From an uncultured Clostridia bacterium (lineage in GTDB: Bacteria; Bacillota; Clostridia; TANB77; CAG-508), in the NCBI GenBank assembly GCA_934167095.1, contig CAKPKE010000011.1, forward strand, positions 1 to 49,040: DNA of 49,040 nucleotides, read 5' to 3'. Positions within the stretch are counted from its first letter, which is position 1. Every line of letters begins with the position of its first letter. Made by a program: the position numbers and the translations under genes. Under the pieces are notes generated by a model. It did not search any database. It saw nothing but the letters and a program-made list of their open reading frames with translations, and was not told the DNA's origin. Below, in pieces: positions 17,907-26,602 of this stretch.

Positions 17907-18845
17907 TTAATCTTTTGTGTGTCTTTCAAATATTCTAAGTTTTGCACTCTTAGACCTTGAATTTTGTTCTTTTTCTTCTTCGGTTGCCTCTATTGGCTTT
18001 TTGTTTATTATTTTTCCTAATGATTTATATCCACATACACAATATGGTAAATCCTTTGGACAAGTACAATGTCCTTGAGCTTCCAAATATGCTTCTTTTA
18101 CAGCCCTATCTTCTAATGAATGAAATGTCATTATACATAACCTTCCATCCTCATTAAGAACATCTATTGAATTCAAAACTGTATCATATAGTGGTTTTAT
18201 TTCATTATTAACTTCTATTCTAATTGCTTGGAATGTCCTTTTAGCTGGATGTCCGCCATTCTGTTTTGACTTTGGTATTGAATTTTCAATAATTTCGACA
18301 AGTTTTGCGGTCGTTTCTATTGGAGAATTTTCTCTTTCTTTGCAGATATTTCTTGCAATATTTCTAGAGAATTTTTCTTCTCCATATTCAAAAATTATTT
18401 TTGCTAAATTTTCTTCTGAATAAGTATTTATTACTTCTTTTGCAGTTAAGCTTTGAGACCTATCCATTCTCATGTCAAGCTCAGCTTCTCCCATATAGCT
18501 AAATCCTCTGTTTCTTTCATCTAGTTGATATGAAGAAACTCCTAAATCAAGTAATATTCCATCTACTTTTTCAATTTGTAAATCTTGCAAAATTTGCTTT
18601 ATTTCGTCATGATTTCCATGAACGTATTTAACATTTGAAAATTCTTTTAGTCTATCTTTGGCAGTATTTAATGCTTCCTCATCACGGTCTATTCCGATTA
18701 ACAAACCTTTATCAGAAAGTTTTTTTGCAATTTCTTTGCTATGGCCTGCTCCACCTAATGTGCCATCAACATATATTCCGTCTGGTTTTATCTTTAGTCC
18801 ATCAATGCATTCATTTAGCATTACAGGTATATGTTTAAATTCCAA
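17907..18845 (-). CDS. rsmH: 16S rRNA (cytosine-1402-N4)-methyltransferase
   Basis: 312 residues. N-terminal HIPVMLNECIDGL, SAM-binding VDGTLGGAGHSKEI near residue 26, LDLGVSSYQLD near 100, and the C-terminal IMTFHSLEDRAVKE with the Cys pairs CTCPKDLPYCVCG. Methylates N4 of C1402 in the ribosomal decoding centre with RsmI doing the ribose. Position between mraZ and ftsL is canonical, though here a 391-base untranslated stretch separates it from mraZ. Confidence 0.97.
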   Translation of the reverse strand: MEFKHIPVMLNECIDGLKIKPDGIYVDGTLGGAGHSKEIAKKLSDKGLLIGIDRDEEALNTAKDRLKEFSNVKYVHGNHDEIKQILQDLQIEKVDGILLDLGVSSYQLDERNRGFSYMGEAELDMRMDRSQSLTAKEVINTYSEENLAKIIFEYGEEKFSRNIARNICKERENSPIETTAKLVEIIENSIPKSKQNGGHPAKRTFQAIRIEVNNEIKPLYDTVLNSIDVLNEDGRLCIMTFHSLEDRAVKEAYLEAQGHCTCPKDLPYCVCGYKSLGKIINKKPIEATEEEKEQNSRSKSAKLRIFERHTKD

Positions 18846-19236
18846 TTGTAATTTTTCCTCTCATACTTTTTGTCTTTATAGCCTAATGAGTTGGTATTAT
18901 TACAATACCAACTACATAGCCATCTTTTCTTTTGTTTGTTTTTTCATCTTTTGTTGACTATTCTTTTGTTTTTACATAGTTTAGCTTTGGTTTTTTAACC
19001 ACTTTTCTTTTGAATTAAAATTCTTTTGTATAAATTTTAATTATTTTTTCTTTGGTTTTTTGGTTTTGTGTAGGTTATTTTTTCTTTGGTGTTGGATACT
19101 TTTGTCTTTAGTTTAAACTTTTTAATTTTTTCTTTTGTTCACATTTGGCTTTAGTTTGTTTTAATTCTTTTGTGTTTTAAAGAATCTTTGGTAAGAAGCT
19201 ATATAAAATTTTTAAAATAGAAACTATTTTAAAAAA
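18846..19236 (-). other. A-rich, G-poor repeat leader between mraZ and rsmH
   Basis: No open frame on either strand. On the transcript the word CAAAAG or CCAAAG occurs twelve times (plus two CTAAAG), separated by A-rich stretches with few G. A perfect 10-bp hairpin, AGTTGGTATT / AATACCAACT with a 5-base loop, lies at 18889-18913, 43 bases before rsmH, without a T tract. The unstructured A/C-rich composition would suit a protein- or Rho-binding leader; that is inference. Confidence 0.55.
19203..19235 (-). terminator. AT-only hairpin directly after mraZ
   Basis: A 12-bp stem TTTTTAAAATAG / CTATTTTAAAAA (19209-19220, 19224-19235) with loop of three begins one base after the mraZ stop and is followed by TTTTATAT on the minus strand. 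It could partly terminate mraZ transcripts before rsmH. Confidence 0.5.
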
Positions 19237-19668
19237 TTATATACCAAGTTCTTGCATGTTTTGCTCAATTTCTTCAATTGAGATATTTTCATAGCTTGTC
19301 TGTTCTTCCCATTTAGCTTTGTTCCAAATTTCAATTCTAGTTCCCGTTCCTATTATAACGGCTTCTTTTTCAAGTGATGCTGTAGCTCTTAGTTTTGCTG
19401 AAATTAAGAATCTTCCTTGTTTATCAAGTTCACATTCTGTAGCTCCTGCTAAGAAAAATCTAGTGAAGTTTCTGGCATTTTTGTTAGTAATCGGTAGTGA
19501 TTTTAGCTTATCTTCGAATTTTTGCCATTCTGACATAGAAAATCCAAATAAGCAACCATCTAATCCTGTTGTTATTATAAATTTTTCGCCCATGTCATCT
19601 CTTAACTTTGCAGGCATTATCAATCTGCCTTTTTCGTCTAAGTTATGCTCATATTCGCCTATTAGCAA
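19237..19668 (-). CDS. mraZ: Transcriptional regulator MraZ
   Basis: 143 residues with two SpoVT/AbrB-like halves, GEYEHNLDEKGRLIMPAKLR and DKQGRFLISAKLRATA. MraZ forms a ring that binds repeats upstream of its own gene and controls the dcw cluster. The start codon is TTG at 19668: SD AGGAGGTG lies six bases upstream and homologues begin ML(I/M)GEY. First gene of the cluster, with its operator directly upstream. Confidence 0.96.
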   Translation of the reverse strand: MLIGEYEHNLDEKGRLIMPAKLRDDMGEKFIITTGLDGCLFGFSMSEWQKFEDKLKSLPITNKNARNFTRFFLAGATECELDKQGRFLISAKLRATASLEKEAVIIGTGTRIEIWNKAKWEEQTSYENISIEEIEQNMQELGI

Positions 19669-19691
19669 TCACTTCACCTCCTACAAATTTC

Positions 19692-19719
19692 TACCACTTT
19701 GTTCCACTTTTCACCACTT
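19692..19719 (-). promoter_or_regulatory. MraZ operator (three direct repeats)
   Basis: On the minus strand AAGTGGTG, AAGTGGAA and AAGTGGTA occur with a 10-base period. This is the known MraZ box, TGG repeats on one helix face, located between the -10 region and the mraZ SD. Confidence 0.9.
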
Positions 19720-19726
19720 CAATTAG

Positions 19727-19755
19727 ATTTTAATACATAAACCTATAAAAAGCAA
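19727..19755 (-). promoter_or_regulatory. mraZ promoter
   Basis: TTGCTT (19750-19755), 17-base spacer, TAAAAT (19727-19732), directly upstream of the MraZ repeats, so bound MraZ would meet initiating polymerase. Confidence 0.8.
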
Positions 19756-19831
19756 TACTTCAGCCTCTTTTTTTTATTACATTTTTGTTACATTTTTGTA
19801 TATTTATGAAAAAATTTTTAATACTAATAAT

Positions 19832-20181
19832 ATGTATAAGAAAATTTTTGTAGGTTTAATTGTAGGTTTTGTTAGTGGAATGTTTGCTTCCCGGCGGTGG
19901 ACTTTTGCTTATTCCAATATATGCCAGGCTTTTTGAAGGTAGCGAAAAAGAAACCAGAGCCACTTCCATATTTTGCATTTTGCCAATGGTAATAACAACT
20001 TCTATTGTTTATCAAAAAGGTCATTTAATAAATTGGCATCTTCGGCATAATTTGTGCTTTAGGTGGAGTCTTAGGAAGTTTCATTGGTTCTAAACTTTTA
20101 TATAAATTAGATGCAAAATACTTAAAATTAATTTTTATAATATTTATTATCTATTCAGGAGGAAGAATTTTATTTAGTTAA
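19832..20181 (+). pseudogene. Half-size TSUP permease, two frameshifts
   Basis: Reads as the N-terminal half of a TSUP/TauE-SafE permease if two frame changes are allowed. Frame one gives MYKKIFVGLIVGFVSGMFAS; a one-base excess in the CCC run near 19893 shifts to GGGLLLIPIYARLFEG, the family's glycine motif; near 20036 another shift leads to GIFGIICALGGVLGSFIG and the end SGGRILFS. The stop overlaps the next start as TAATG. Either a decayed gene or sequence errors; only re-sequencing can tell. Confidence 0.8.
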
Positions 20182-20567
20182 TGATTGAATTTATTGTTGG
20201 TATAATTTCTGGAATATTTACAGGGCTTGGCCTTGGTGGAGGTTCAGTTCTTATTTTATTTTTAACTTTATTTTTTAACATTGAGCAACACGTTGCCCAG
20301 TCTACAAATTTAGTATTCTTTATAACTGCTGCTATTGTAAGTATATTCATTAATTTTAAAAAGAAGACTATAAATTTAAAAAATTCAATTTTTATTATTG
20401 TCTTTGGAATAATTGGTGCATTTATTGGTGCCAATATCTCTAAAAATTTGGATGTTACAATTCTTCGAAAATGCTTTGCTATATTTTTACTTTTGGTTGC
20501 AGTTTACGAATCTTATTCTTATTATAAATTGTATATTAAGTCAAAAATTAGGCATACTAAACAATAA
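20181..20567 (+). CDS. Half-size TSUP-family permease
   Basis: 128 residues with four hydrophobic segments and the GLGLGGGSVLILFL motif, matching one half of the TSUP (DUF81) family, whose members export organosulfur or sulfite-type anions. Its frameshifted neighbour supplies the other half, with overlapping stop and start (TAATG), so the ancestral transporter was probably a two-subunit complex. With the partner broken this half may no longer work. Ends in a basic tail. Confidence 0.82.
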   Translation: MIEFIVGIISGIFTGLGLGGGSVLILFLTLFFNIEQHVAQSTNLVFFITAAIVSIFINFKKKTINLKNSIFIIVFGIIGAFIGANISKNLDVTILRKCFAIFLLLVAVYESYSYYKLYIKSKIRHTKQ

Positions 20568-20599
20568 TACTTATATTATAGAAAGGACTGGTGTCATAT

Positions 20600-20719
20600 A
20601 TGAAATTTGCAGAAGGAATGATTTTAGGTGGTTTATTAACTCTTGGTGCCACAATGATGTACAATGACAAAATGATGAAAAAAAGTAAAAAAATTATAAA
20701 AAGATTAGGAATGATGTAA
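20600..20719 (+). CDS. Small membrane protein, 39 residues
   Basis: Starts MKFAEGMILGGLLTLGATMM, one hydrophobic helix, followed by a basic Met/Lys-rich tail ending KRLGMM. SD AAAGGA is upstream (about 12 bases) and a strong terminator follows at once. Similar short Gly-rich single-helix proteins with a KMxKKxxKxxKK tail are common and usually unannotated in Clostridia. Function unknown. Confidence 0.7.
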   Translation: MKFAEGMILGGLLTLGATMMYNDKMMKKSKKIIKRLGMM

Positions 20720-20721
20720 CC

Positions 20722-20763
20722 AAAAAATCTGCAGGCTTTAATTTTGCCTACAGATTTTTTTAT
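20722..20763 (+). terminator. Terminator, usable from both sides
   Basis: Stem AAATCTGCAGGC / GCCTACAGATTT with one mismatch, A tract before and T tract after. Serves the small gene on the plus strand and probably the converging gene on the minus strand. Confidence 0.85.
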
Positions 20764-20792
20764 ATAATATGAAAGTCATTCTGACTTTTCTA

Positions 20793-21995
20793 TTACTTTT
20801 TCTTTGCTTCTACTTCTTTTGGTTCTACTTTTTTAACAAATATTCCACAAATAATTAAGCCCATTCCTACAATTGCATTTAGCAATCCAATTAAAGCTCC
20901 TACTACTGGAATCTTTGTTAATATCCATACAAGTACAACATAAGCTAAGCAGATTAGAACTCTAATAACTTTAGAATCTTTATTAATCTTTTTGCAAATT
21001 AATGCAGATACTGGAATTGATACTATACTTGAAGCTACTTGAACTGCAAATATATATGCACATAGAACAGCAACTGAAGGTAATATTCCAATTACTGTAA
21101 ACATTGCAACTATACATAATACTGGAATTAGTATTAATGCAAGTGCACCAAATCCTAAAGTATTTCCTATTTTGTTATTTAGAAGTTTTTCTTCTTTTTC
21201 AGCAAATTTAGGAATTGCAAATATTATAATTACTATTACAATTAAAGCTACTAATAAATCCATTACACAGCTTTTTACATAGTCAACTACAACATTTTTT
21301 GCATCTTCTTTTGCACTTGTTTCCTCAGTATATTCTATTGTTCCTGATTTTACTATAGATTCTGGGAAATTTTGTGTTGGTGCAGAATATTTTAGATTTC
21401 CACCAATTACTGCATTTGCATCATCAGTTACAATATTTTCTGCTGAAAGAAAAACATCTCTTCTAACCATTCCTGCTAACTTAAAATTAGCACATGTTGT
21501 ATGTAAATCTCTTATTACACAGCCCATCTTTTCTATTGTTAGTGAATTAGATAAACTGTATAAATCATACATGTATCCATTTACAGTTACTTCATTTCCC
21601 ATAACAAAAACATCACTATATATGTAGCAATTTTCACCAAATGTTACTGAATTTGCCATTATAAATACATTTCCATCAATTGTTGTATCTACATTTACTT
21701 CTTTTGCAATTACATAAACATTTCCTGAAATTGGTGTTGTAAGTTCAACTTTGTCGTCAAATAAATATTGATCTCCTGTTAACACTTGATTTTCTGTTAG
21801 CAAATCACTTGTTTCATCTTCAAGATTATTTTCACCTTCAGAAGTAACTTCTTCCCCTTCTTCACTTGTAGTTACTACTTGGTCATCATTATTTACTGGT
21901 TCTTCAGTTTCTGCAAATACTGATGTTCCACATAATATAACTAATAAAACAATAGCTAAAAATACCTTTAGTTTAGAATTTTTTAAGAATTTCAT
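20793..21995 (-). CDS. Bactofilin-like beta-helix protein with C-terminal membrane domain
   Basis: 400 residues. A signal peptide (1-30, FLAIVLLVILCGTSVFA) is followed by an acidic linker, then a right-handed beta-helix-like region (about 85-200) with repeated G-N-V-(Y/F)-V-(I/M)-A steps such as SGNVYVIAKEV and DGNVFIMANSV, then four to five membrane helices from about 240. Proteins with this polymer-forming repeat are often called polymer-forming cytoskeletal or bactofilin-like, but here the repeat lies outside the membrane. Start chosen at 21995 because AAAGGAG is upstream; the longer frame adds an unsupported leader. Function unknown. Confidence 0.82.
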   Translation of the reverse strand: MKFLKNSKLKVFLAIVLLVILCGTSVFAETEEPVNNDDQVVTTSEEGEEVTSEGENNLEDETSDLLTENQVLTGDQYLFDDKVELTTPISGNVYVIAKEVNVDTTIDGNVFIMANSVTFGENCYIYSDVFVMGNEVTVNGYMYDLYSLSNSLTIEKMGCVIRDLHTTCANFKLAGMVRRDVFLSAENIVTDDANAVIGGNLKYSAPTQNFPESIVKSGTIEYTEETSAKEDAKNVVVDYVKSCVMDLLVALIVIVIIIFAIPKFAEKEEKLLNNKIGNTLGFGALALILIPVLCIVAMFTVIGILPSVAVLCAYIFAVQVASSIVSIPVSALICKKINKDSKVIRVLICLAYVVLVWILTKIPVVGALIGLLNAIVGMGLIICGIFVKKVEPKEVEAKKK

Positions 21996-22026
21996 GGTAA
22001 TCTCCTTTCTAAAATTATATACAATT

Positions 22027-22055
22027 ATATTATCTTTAATTCCACTAAAAGTCAA
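22027..22055 (-). promoter_or_regulatory. Promoter of bactofilin-like gene
   Basis: TTGACT (22050-22055), 17-base spacer, TAATAT (22027-22032), with SD and ATG 15-30 bases further on. Confidence 0.75.
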
Positions 22056-22057
22056 GA

Positions 22058-22088
22058 TAAAAAACGTCACATATAGTGACGCTTTTTT
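22058..22088 (-). terminator. Terminator after nuclease remnant and surface protein
   Basis: CGTCAC / GTGACG stem (22065-22070, 22076-22081), loop ATATA, A tract on one side and T tract on the other; works on both strands. Confidence 0.8.
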
Positions 22089-22312
22089 ATTTTATATTTA
22101 ATATTTCTTTTACTTCCGCTTCTTTTAATTTTACTATTGATGCAATTTGTTCGATTGGCATTTTAGTTTTGTATAACTCTTTTATAATTTCAGATTTGGC
22201 TTTTCTTTCGTCCCTTTTTCTCCCCTTTTTATACCTTCTTTTCTTGCTTCTTTTATATCTTTGTTTTCTTCCATAATTTGAGTTATCTCCTCAGCTTTAG
22301 GATTTTTTATTC
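22087..22312 (-). pseudogene. C-terminal remnant, possibly Rpn-family PD-(D/E)XK nuclease
   Basis: Two frames in succession spell a charged C-terminal tail: NPKAEEITQIMEENKDIKEA then KEGIKRGEKG, and after a one-base shift near 22215, KAKSEIIKELYKTKMPIEQI ending VKEILNIK. Such helical tails with a final short HTH-like EQIA..VKL.EAEV motif end many Rpn/transposase-like nucleases in Clostridia. The catalytic part is missing; the piece abuts the stop of the surface gene upstream. Confidence 0.4.
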
Positions 22313-23732
<1,420 letters not shown>

Positions 23733-23775
23733 TTTTATTTTCCTCCTACGTTATTTTTATACAAATATTTATTTT

Positions 23776-23805
23776 ATTATAATCTACATTATTCTACCTT
23801 TTGAA
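23776..23805 (-). promoter_or_regulatory. Possible promoter of the surface protein
   Basis: TTCAAA (23800-23805), 18-base spacer, TATAAT (23776-23781), about 45 bases upstream of the ATGATG. The -35 box is weak. Confidence 0.45.
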
Positions 23806-23971
23806 GTGTATTTTATTCTTACTTTTAGCATTATTATCTTTTTTTATGTTAGTTTCATTCATTTTTTCAACTTTTTTAATGTATCTTACACGCTTCGACA
23901 GACTTTGCACTTTTTATAGTATATAATAACCTTTCCTTTGTTCTCAAAAGGAAGAAAGGGGGTGACTTTAT

Positions 23972-24040
23972 ATGAAGAAGTTACTAAAACTTTTAGTACT
24001 TATCATTCTCTATTTAATTTTAGATGATGACAAAGACTAA
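23972..24040 (+). CDS. Hydrophobic peptide, 22 residues
   Basis: Starts MKKLLKLLVLIILYLIL and ends DDDKD: basic start, one leucine/isoleucine helix, acidic tail. SD AAGGGGGTGA sits seven bases upstream, and a strong terminator begins five bases after the stop, so it looks like a real, separate transcript. It resembles small toxic or signalling membrane peptides in layout, but no antisense RNA or partner was identified. Function unknown. Confidence 0.6.
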   Translation: MKKLLKLLVLIILYLILDDDKD

Positions 24041-24045
24041 AAGCA

Positions 24046-24079
24046 AAAATACTAGGGGATCGATCCCTAGTATTTTTTT
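24046..24079 (+). terminator. Terminator of 22-residue peptide gene
   Basis: Twelve-bp stem AAAATACTAGGG / CCCTAGTATTTT with a GATCGAT loop, followed by T7. Confidence 0.92.
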
Positions 24080-24274
24080 GTGACTTTAATTTGAAAAAGT
24101 TACTAATTTTTTCACTATATTTATTATATAGCTATTTACAGTATATGTCAATTACATTTTATTTATTCATTTTATAATCGCATGAGTTTTTTCGACAATT
24201 ATCGTTAATATATTGATATTCTAAAGCCAATATCATCATATCCATTTATAGTATCGTTATACTTATTCCATATT
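24080..24274. other. AT-rich gap without a recognised feature
   Basis: No open frame, hairpin with T tract, or promoter pair was found between the peptide terminator and the end of nth. Confidence 0.5.
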
Positions 24275-24907
24275 TTATTTATTTTTCATTTCTTTGCAAT
24301 GCTTTCTAACCTTACAACTATCACATTTTGGCTTTTGCGCTGTACAAGTATTTCTTCCATGCCACATGAATAGATGATTTACATCTTTATAATATTCTTT
24401 TGGCACAACTTTTAGTAAGTCTTGTTCTATTTTTTCAGGTTCACTTTCTTTTGAAAATCCCATTCTATTTGATATTCTTTTGCAATGAGTATCAACAGCA
24501 ATTCCTTGTGGCTTGTTAAAAGCTTCTAACATTATAACATTTGCACTTTTTCTCCCTACTCCAGGAAGATTCATTAGTTCTTCCATATTTTGTGGAACTA
24601 TGCTATTATATTTTTGTACTAATATTTCTGCAGTCTTTTTTAAATTTTTAGCTTTTGTTTTATAAAATCCACATGGATGAATTAAATTTTCAAGTTCAGC
24701 TATGTCCATATTTACAAAATCTATTGGTTCTGGATATTTTTCAAATATGCTTGGTGTAGTTTTATTTACTCTTTCATCTGTACATTGTGCCGATAGCACT
24801 ACTGCAACAAGCATTTGAAATGGTGTTTTAAAATCCAAGCTACATTTTGCATCTGGATACATATTTTTTAATTCTTCTATTATGGCTACTACATCTTTTT
24901 TGTTCAT
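24275..24907 (-). CDS. nth: Endonuclease III
   Basis: Base-excision repair glycosylase/AP-lyase for oxidised pyrimidines. About 210 residues: SAQCTDERVNK, helix-hairpin-helix LPGVGRKSANVIM with the catalytic Lys, VDTHCKRISNR with the catalytic Asp, and a C-terminal 4Fe-4S loop in which four cysteines follow the C-x6-C-x2-C-x5-C spacing (CTAQKPKC..C.....C). The frame continues 14 codons further upstream, but GAGGAG is placed for the ATG at 24907. Confidence 0.96.
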   Translation of the reverse strand: MNKKDVVAIIEELKNMYPDAKCSLDFKTPFQMLVAVVLSAQCTDERVNKTTPSIFEKYPEPIDFVNMDIAELENLIHPCGFYKTKAKNLKKTAEILVQKYNSIVPQNMEELMNLPGVGRKSANVIMLEAFNKPQGIAVDTHCKRISNRMGFSKESEPEKIEQDLLKVVPKEYYKDVNHLFMWHGRNTCTAQKPKCDSCKVRKHCKEMKNK

Positions 24908-25080
24908 TAATTTTCTCCTCATTTTTGTACAATTTAATAACTCTTTCAAACTACATTTTCTTTCAATTCAATACAGCTATTATACTACAAAAACAAACAT
25001 TTTGAAACAATTTCATCTACATAAGTCATTCACATTTTGACATAAAATTAATATTATATATTATCTGGAGGTAATACATA

Positions 25081-25239
25081 ATGTTTGAAGCTCTAAAAAA
25101 AACAATAGGACTATGCTTATTTGGAATTGGTGCAGGAATGTTACTTGTATTATTACTTCCTGTTACTGGTTGGCTATTTTGCATCGGCTGCGTTTTGGTA
25201 GGTCTTGGAATAGCATGGTTATTTGGAAAAGGAGGGTAA
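25081..25239 (+). CDS. Small membrane protein upstream of spoVM
   Basis: 52 residues: MFEALKKTIG, then two hydrophobic stretches separated by a Pro-Val-Thr-Gly-Trp turn, ending LFGKGG. SD CTGGAGG is seven bases from the ATG. The next gene, a SpoVM-like peptide, starts three bases after this stop and has its SD (GGAGGG) inside this gene's end, so the two are co-translated. A sporulation role is inferred from that linkage. Confidence 0.72.
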   Translation: MFEALKKTIGLCLFGIGAGMLLVLLLPVTGWLFCIGCVLVGLGIAWLFGKGG

Positions 25240-25242
25240 TAT

Positions 25243-25317
25243 ATGCAGATTGTTGTAAAAAAGGCTCCTAAATTTTTAAGGGGATTCATAAGATTAATTT
25301 TCGGAATCAAAGATTAA
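25243..25317 (+). CDS. spoVM: SpoVM-like sporulation peptide
   Basis: 24 residues, starting MQIVVKKAPKFLRGFIRL and ending IFGIKD. It matches the SpoVM pattern of a short lead, PKFL.G..R, and an amphipathic helix with a charged end. SpoVM marks the convex forespore membrane and anchors the SpoIVA coat base. SD AAAGGAGGG is about seven bases upstream. The length and the Pro-Lys-Phe-Leu motif make this a good match despite its size. Confidence 0.8.
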   Translation: MQIVVKKAPKFLRGFIRLIFGIKD

Positions 25318-25374
25318 AAAAATCGTGGCATATAGATATAAAGAAAATAATTTTTCTTCATATTTATATGCCAC
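25316..25374 (-). terminator. Terminator of rpmB
   Basis: Long hairpin, GTGGCATATA / TATATGCCAC (25325-25334, 25365-25374) with an inner AAGAAAA/TTTTCTT stem, followed on the minus strand by T7 that overlaps the spoVM stop. Confidence 0.8.
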
Positions 25375-25398
25375 TTAATTTTATATCTATTCATAGAA

Positions 25399-25596
25399 TT
25401 AAGCTCTTTTAACTTTTCCTGAGCGTAGACATTTTGCACAAACAGGAATTGTTTTAACTTCTCCATCTATTAAAGTTTTTACATTTCTTAGATTTGGTTT
25501 CCATGTTCTAGAAGCTCTTCTACTAACATGAGAACGAGCAATACTTATTTTATTTCCATGTGATACTGATTTTTCACAAATTGCACATTTTGCCAT
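25399..25596 (-). CDS. rpmB: Ribosomal protein bL28
   Basis: 65 residues: MAKCAICEKSVSHGNKISI, SRRASRTWKPNLRNV, ending CAKCLRSGKVKRA. The CxxC pairs (CAIC, CAKC) are those of the zinc-binding form. A GTG four codons earlier directly abuts the SD and is unlikely; ATG at 25596 has GGGAGG at normal distance. Monocistronic with own promoter and terminator. Confidence 0.97.
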   Translation of the reverse strand: MAKCAICEKSVSHGNKISIARSHVSRRASRTWKPNLRNVKTLIDGEVKTIPVCAKCLRSGKVKRA

Positions 25597-25641
25597 AACT
25601 TTGCGCACCTCCCTATTGACTTAATAAATCGACTATTTAAT

Positions 25642-25670
25642 ATGATAACACAAAAGCTTTAAAATTACAA
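25642..25670 (-). promoter_or_regulatory. rpmB promoter
   Basis: TTGTAA (25665-25670), 17-base spacer, TATCAT (25642-25647) with an upstream TGT extension. Confidence 0.72.
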
Positions 25671-25687
25671 GAGTTTTTTGAAAGTTT

Positions 25688-26461
25688 TTACATATCGCAT
25701 TTTTTTGCCTCTAATTCATCTACATTTAAAATCTTTTTTGCAACCCCTATAAAGTTACATTCCAAGTCACTTAAGTAAATTTCTGTTGTTCCTTTTCTTT
25801 CTTTGCTACTGTCTAAAATTTCTTTTAATGACTGAGCTAGAACTTCTCCAGGATTTACTATTTTTGTATCTGGGAGTTCCTCTTTTAATATTTTTGTATA
25901 AAGTGGATAATGAGTACAGCCTAAAATAAGTGCATCTAATTTTCCAAAGTCCTTTATATATTCATGTACTGCTAATTTTGCAATTTCATTATTTGTCCAG
26001 CCTTCTTCTGCCATTGGTGCAAGCATTGGGCAAGCCTTATTTTCTACATTCAAATCAGGGTTTAATTTTAGCAAAGTTTTTTTCCAGCAATTACTTCTAA
26101 TTGTTCCAGCTGTTGCCATTACTCCAACATTTTTTACTTTGCCATCTTCTGCTACAAATTTTGCGGCTGGTTCTATTATTCCAATTATCGGAATATCAAA
26201 TTCTTCTTTCAAAGTATCTAATGCCTGACTTGTGGCAGTTCCACATGCTACAACTATTAGCTTAACATTATGTGAAATCAAAAATCTTACTCCCGCTTCT
26301 GCAAGAGATATTATCGCCTCTTTTGATTTACTTCCATAAGGAAAGCTTTTTGTATCTCCAAAATATATTATATCTTCTCCAGGGAACATTTTTCTTACCT
26401 CTTTATACACAGTTAATCCACCCACGCCTGAGTCAAACATTCCTATTGGTCTTGAATCCAT
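25688..26461 (-). CDS. murI: Glutamate racemase
   Basis: 257 residues; makes D-glutamate for peptidoglycan. IGMFDSGVGGLTV with the first catalytic-site Asp/Ser, YFGDTKSFPYGSKS, VVACGTATSQAL with catalytic Cys near 72, and LGCTHYPLY with the second Cys near 185. Most family members have CNT at the first cysteine; here it is CGT, Asn replaced by Gly. The remaining motifs are intact, so activity is likely. Confidence 0.94.
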   Translation of the reverse strand: MDSRPIGMFDSGVGGLTVYKEVRKMFPGEDIIYFGDTKSFPYGSKSKEAIISLAEAGVRFLISHNVKLIVVACGTATSQALDTLKEEFDIPIIGIIEPAAKFVAEDGKVKNVGVMATAGTIRSNCWKKTLLKLNPDLNVENKACPMLAPMAEEGWTNNEIAKLAVHEYIKDFGKLDALILGCTHYPLYTKILKEELPDTKIVNPGEVLAQSLKEILDSSKERKGTTEIYLSDLECNFIGVAKKILNVDELEAKKCDM

Positions 26462-26518
26462 ATTATCAAATTCCTTTCTTGTATTGTATATGATATTATA
26501 TGACTTTTATAAAAAAAT

Positions 26519-26547
26519 CACAATAGAAAATGAAAATTCATATTATA
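26519..26547 (+). promoter_or_regulatory. Possible sigma-K-like promoter
   Basis: CATATTATA (26539-26547) fits the late mother-cell -10 pattern CATAnnnTA, with a CAC element about 17 bases upstream. Weak on its own; it agrees with the coat-like protein downstream. Confidence 0.3.
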
Positions 26548-26602
26548 TATTAGATGGTTATAGGTACCTTTAAACCTAAATAAATTATAAGGAAGTTTTT
26601 TT

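Noticed and set aside
18889..18913. 10-bp hairpin before rsmH as a terminator
   Set aside because: No T tract follows on either strand, so it is listed only as part of the leader.
20413..20667. 84-codon plus-strand frame across the end of the TSUP gene
   Set aside because: Overlaps two better supported genes in other frames and has no SD.
25025..25048. Sigma-E promoter for the spoVM pair
   Set aside because: GTCATT and CATAAAAT are present but the distance between them is too short; a TTGACA/TATTAT pair nearby would start transcription on top of the SD.
25026..25310. 94-codon minus-strand open frame over the spoVM region
   Set aside because: It mirrors two plus-strand genes with good SDs and has no SD or family resemblance itself.
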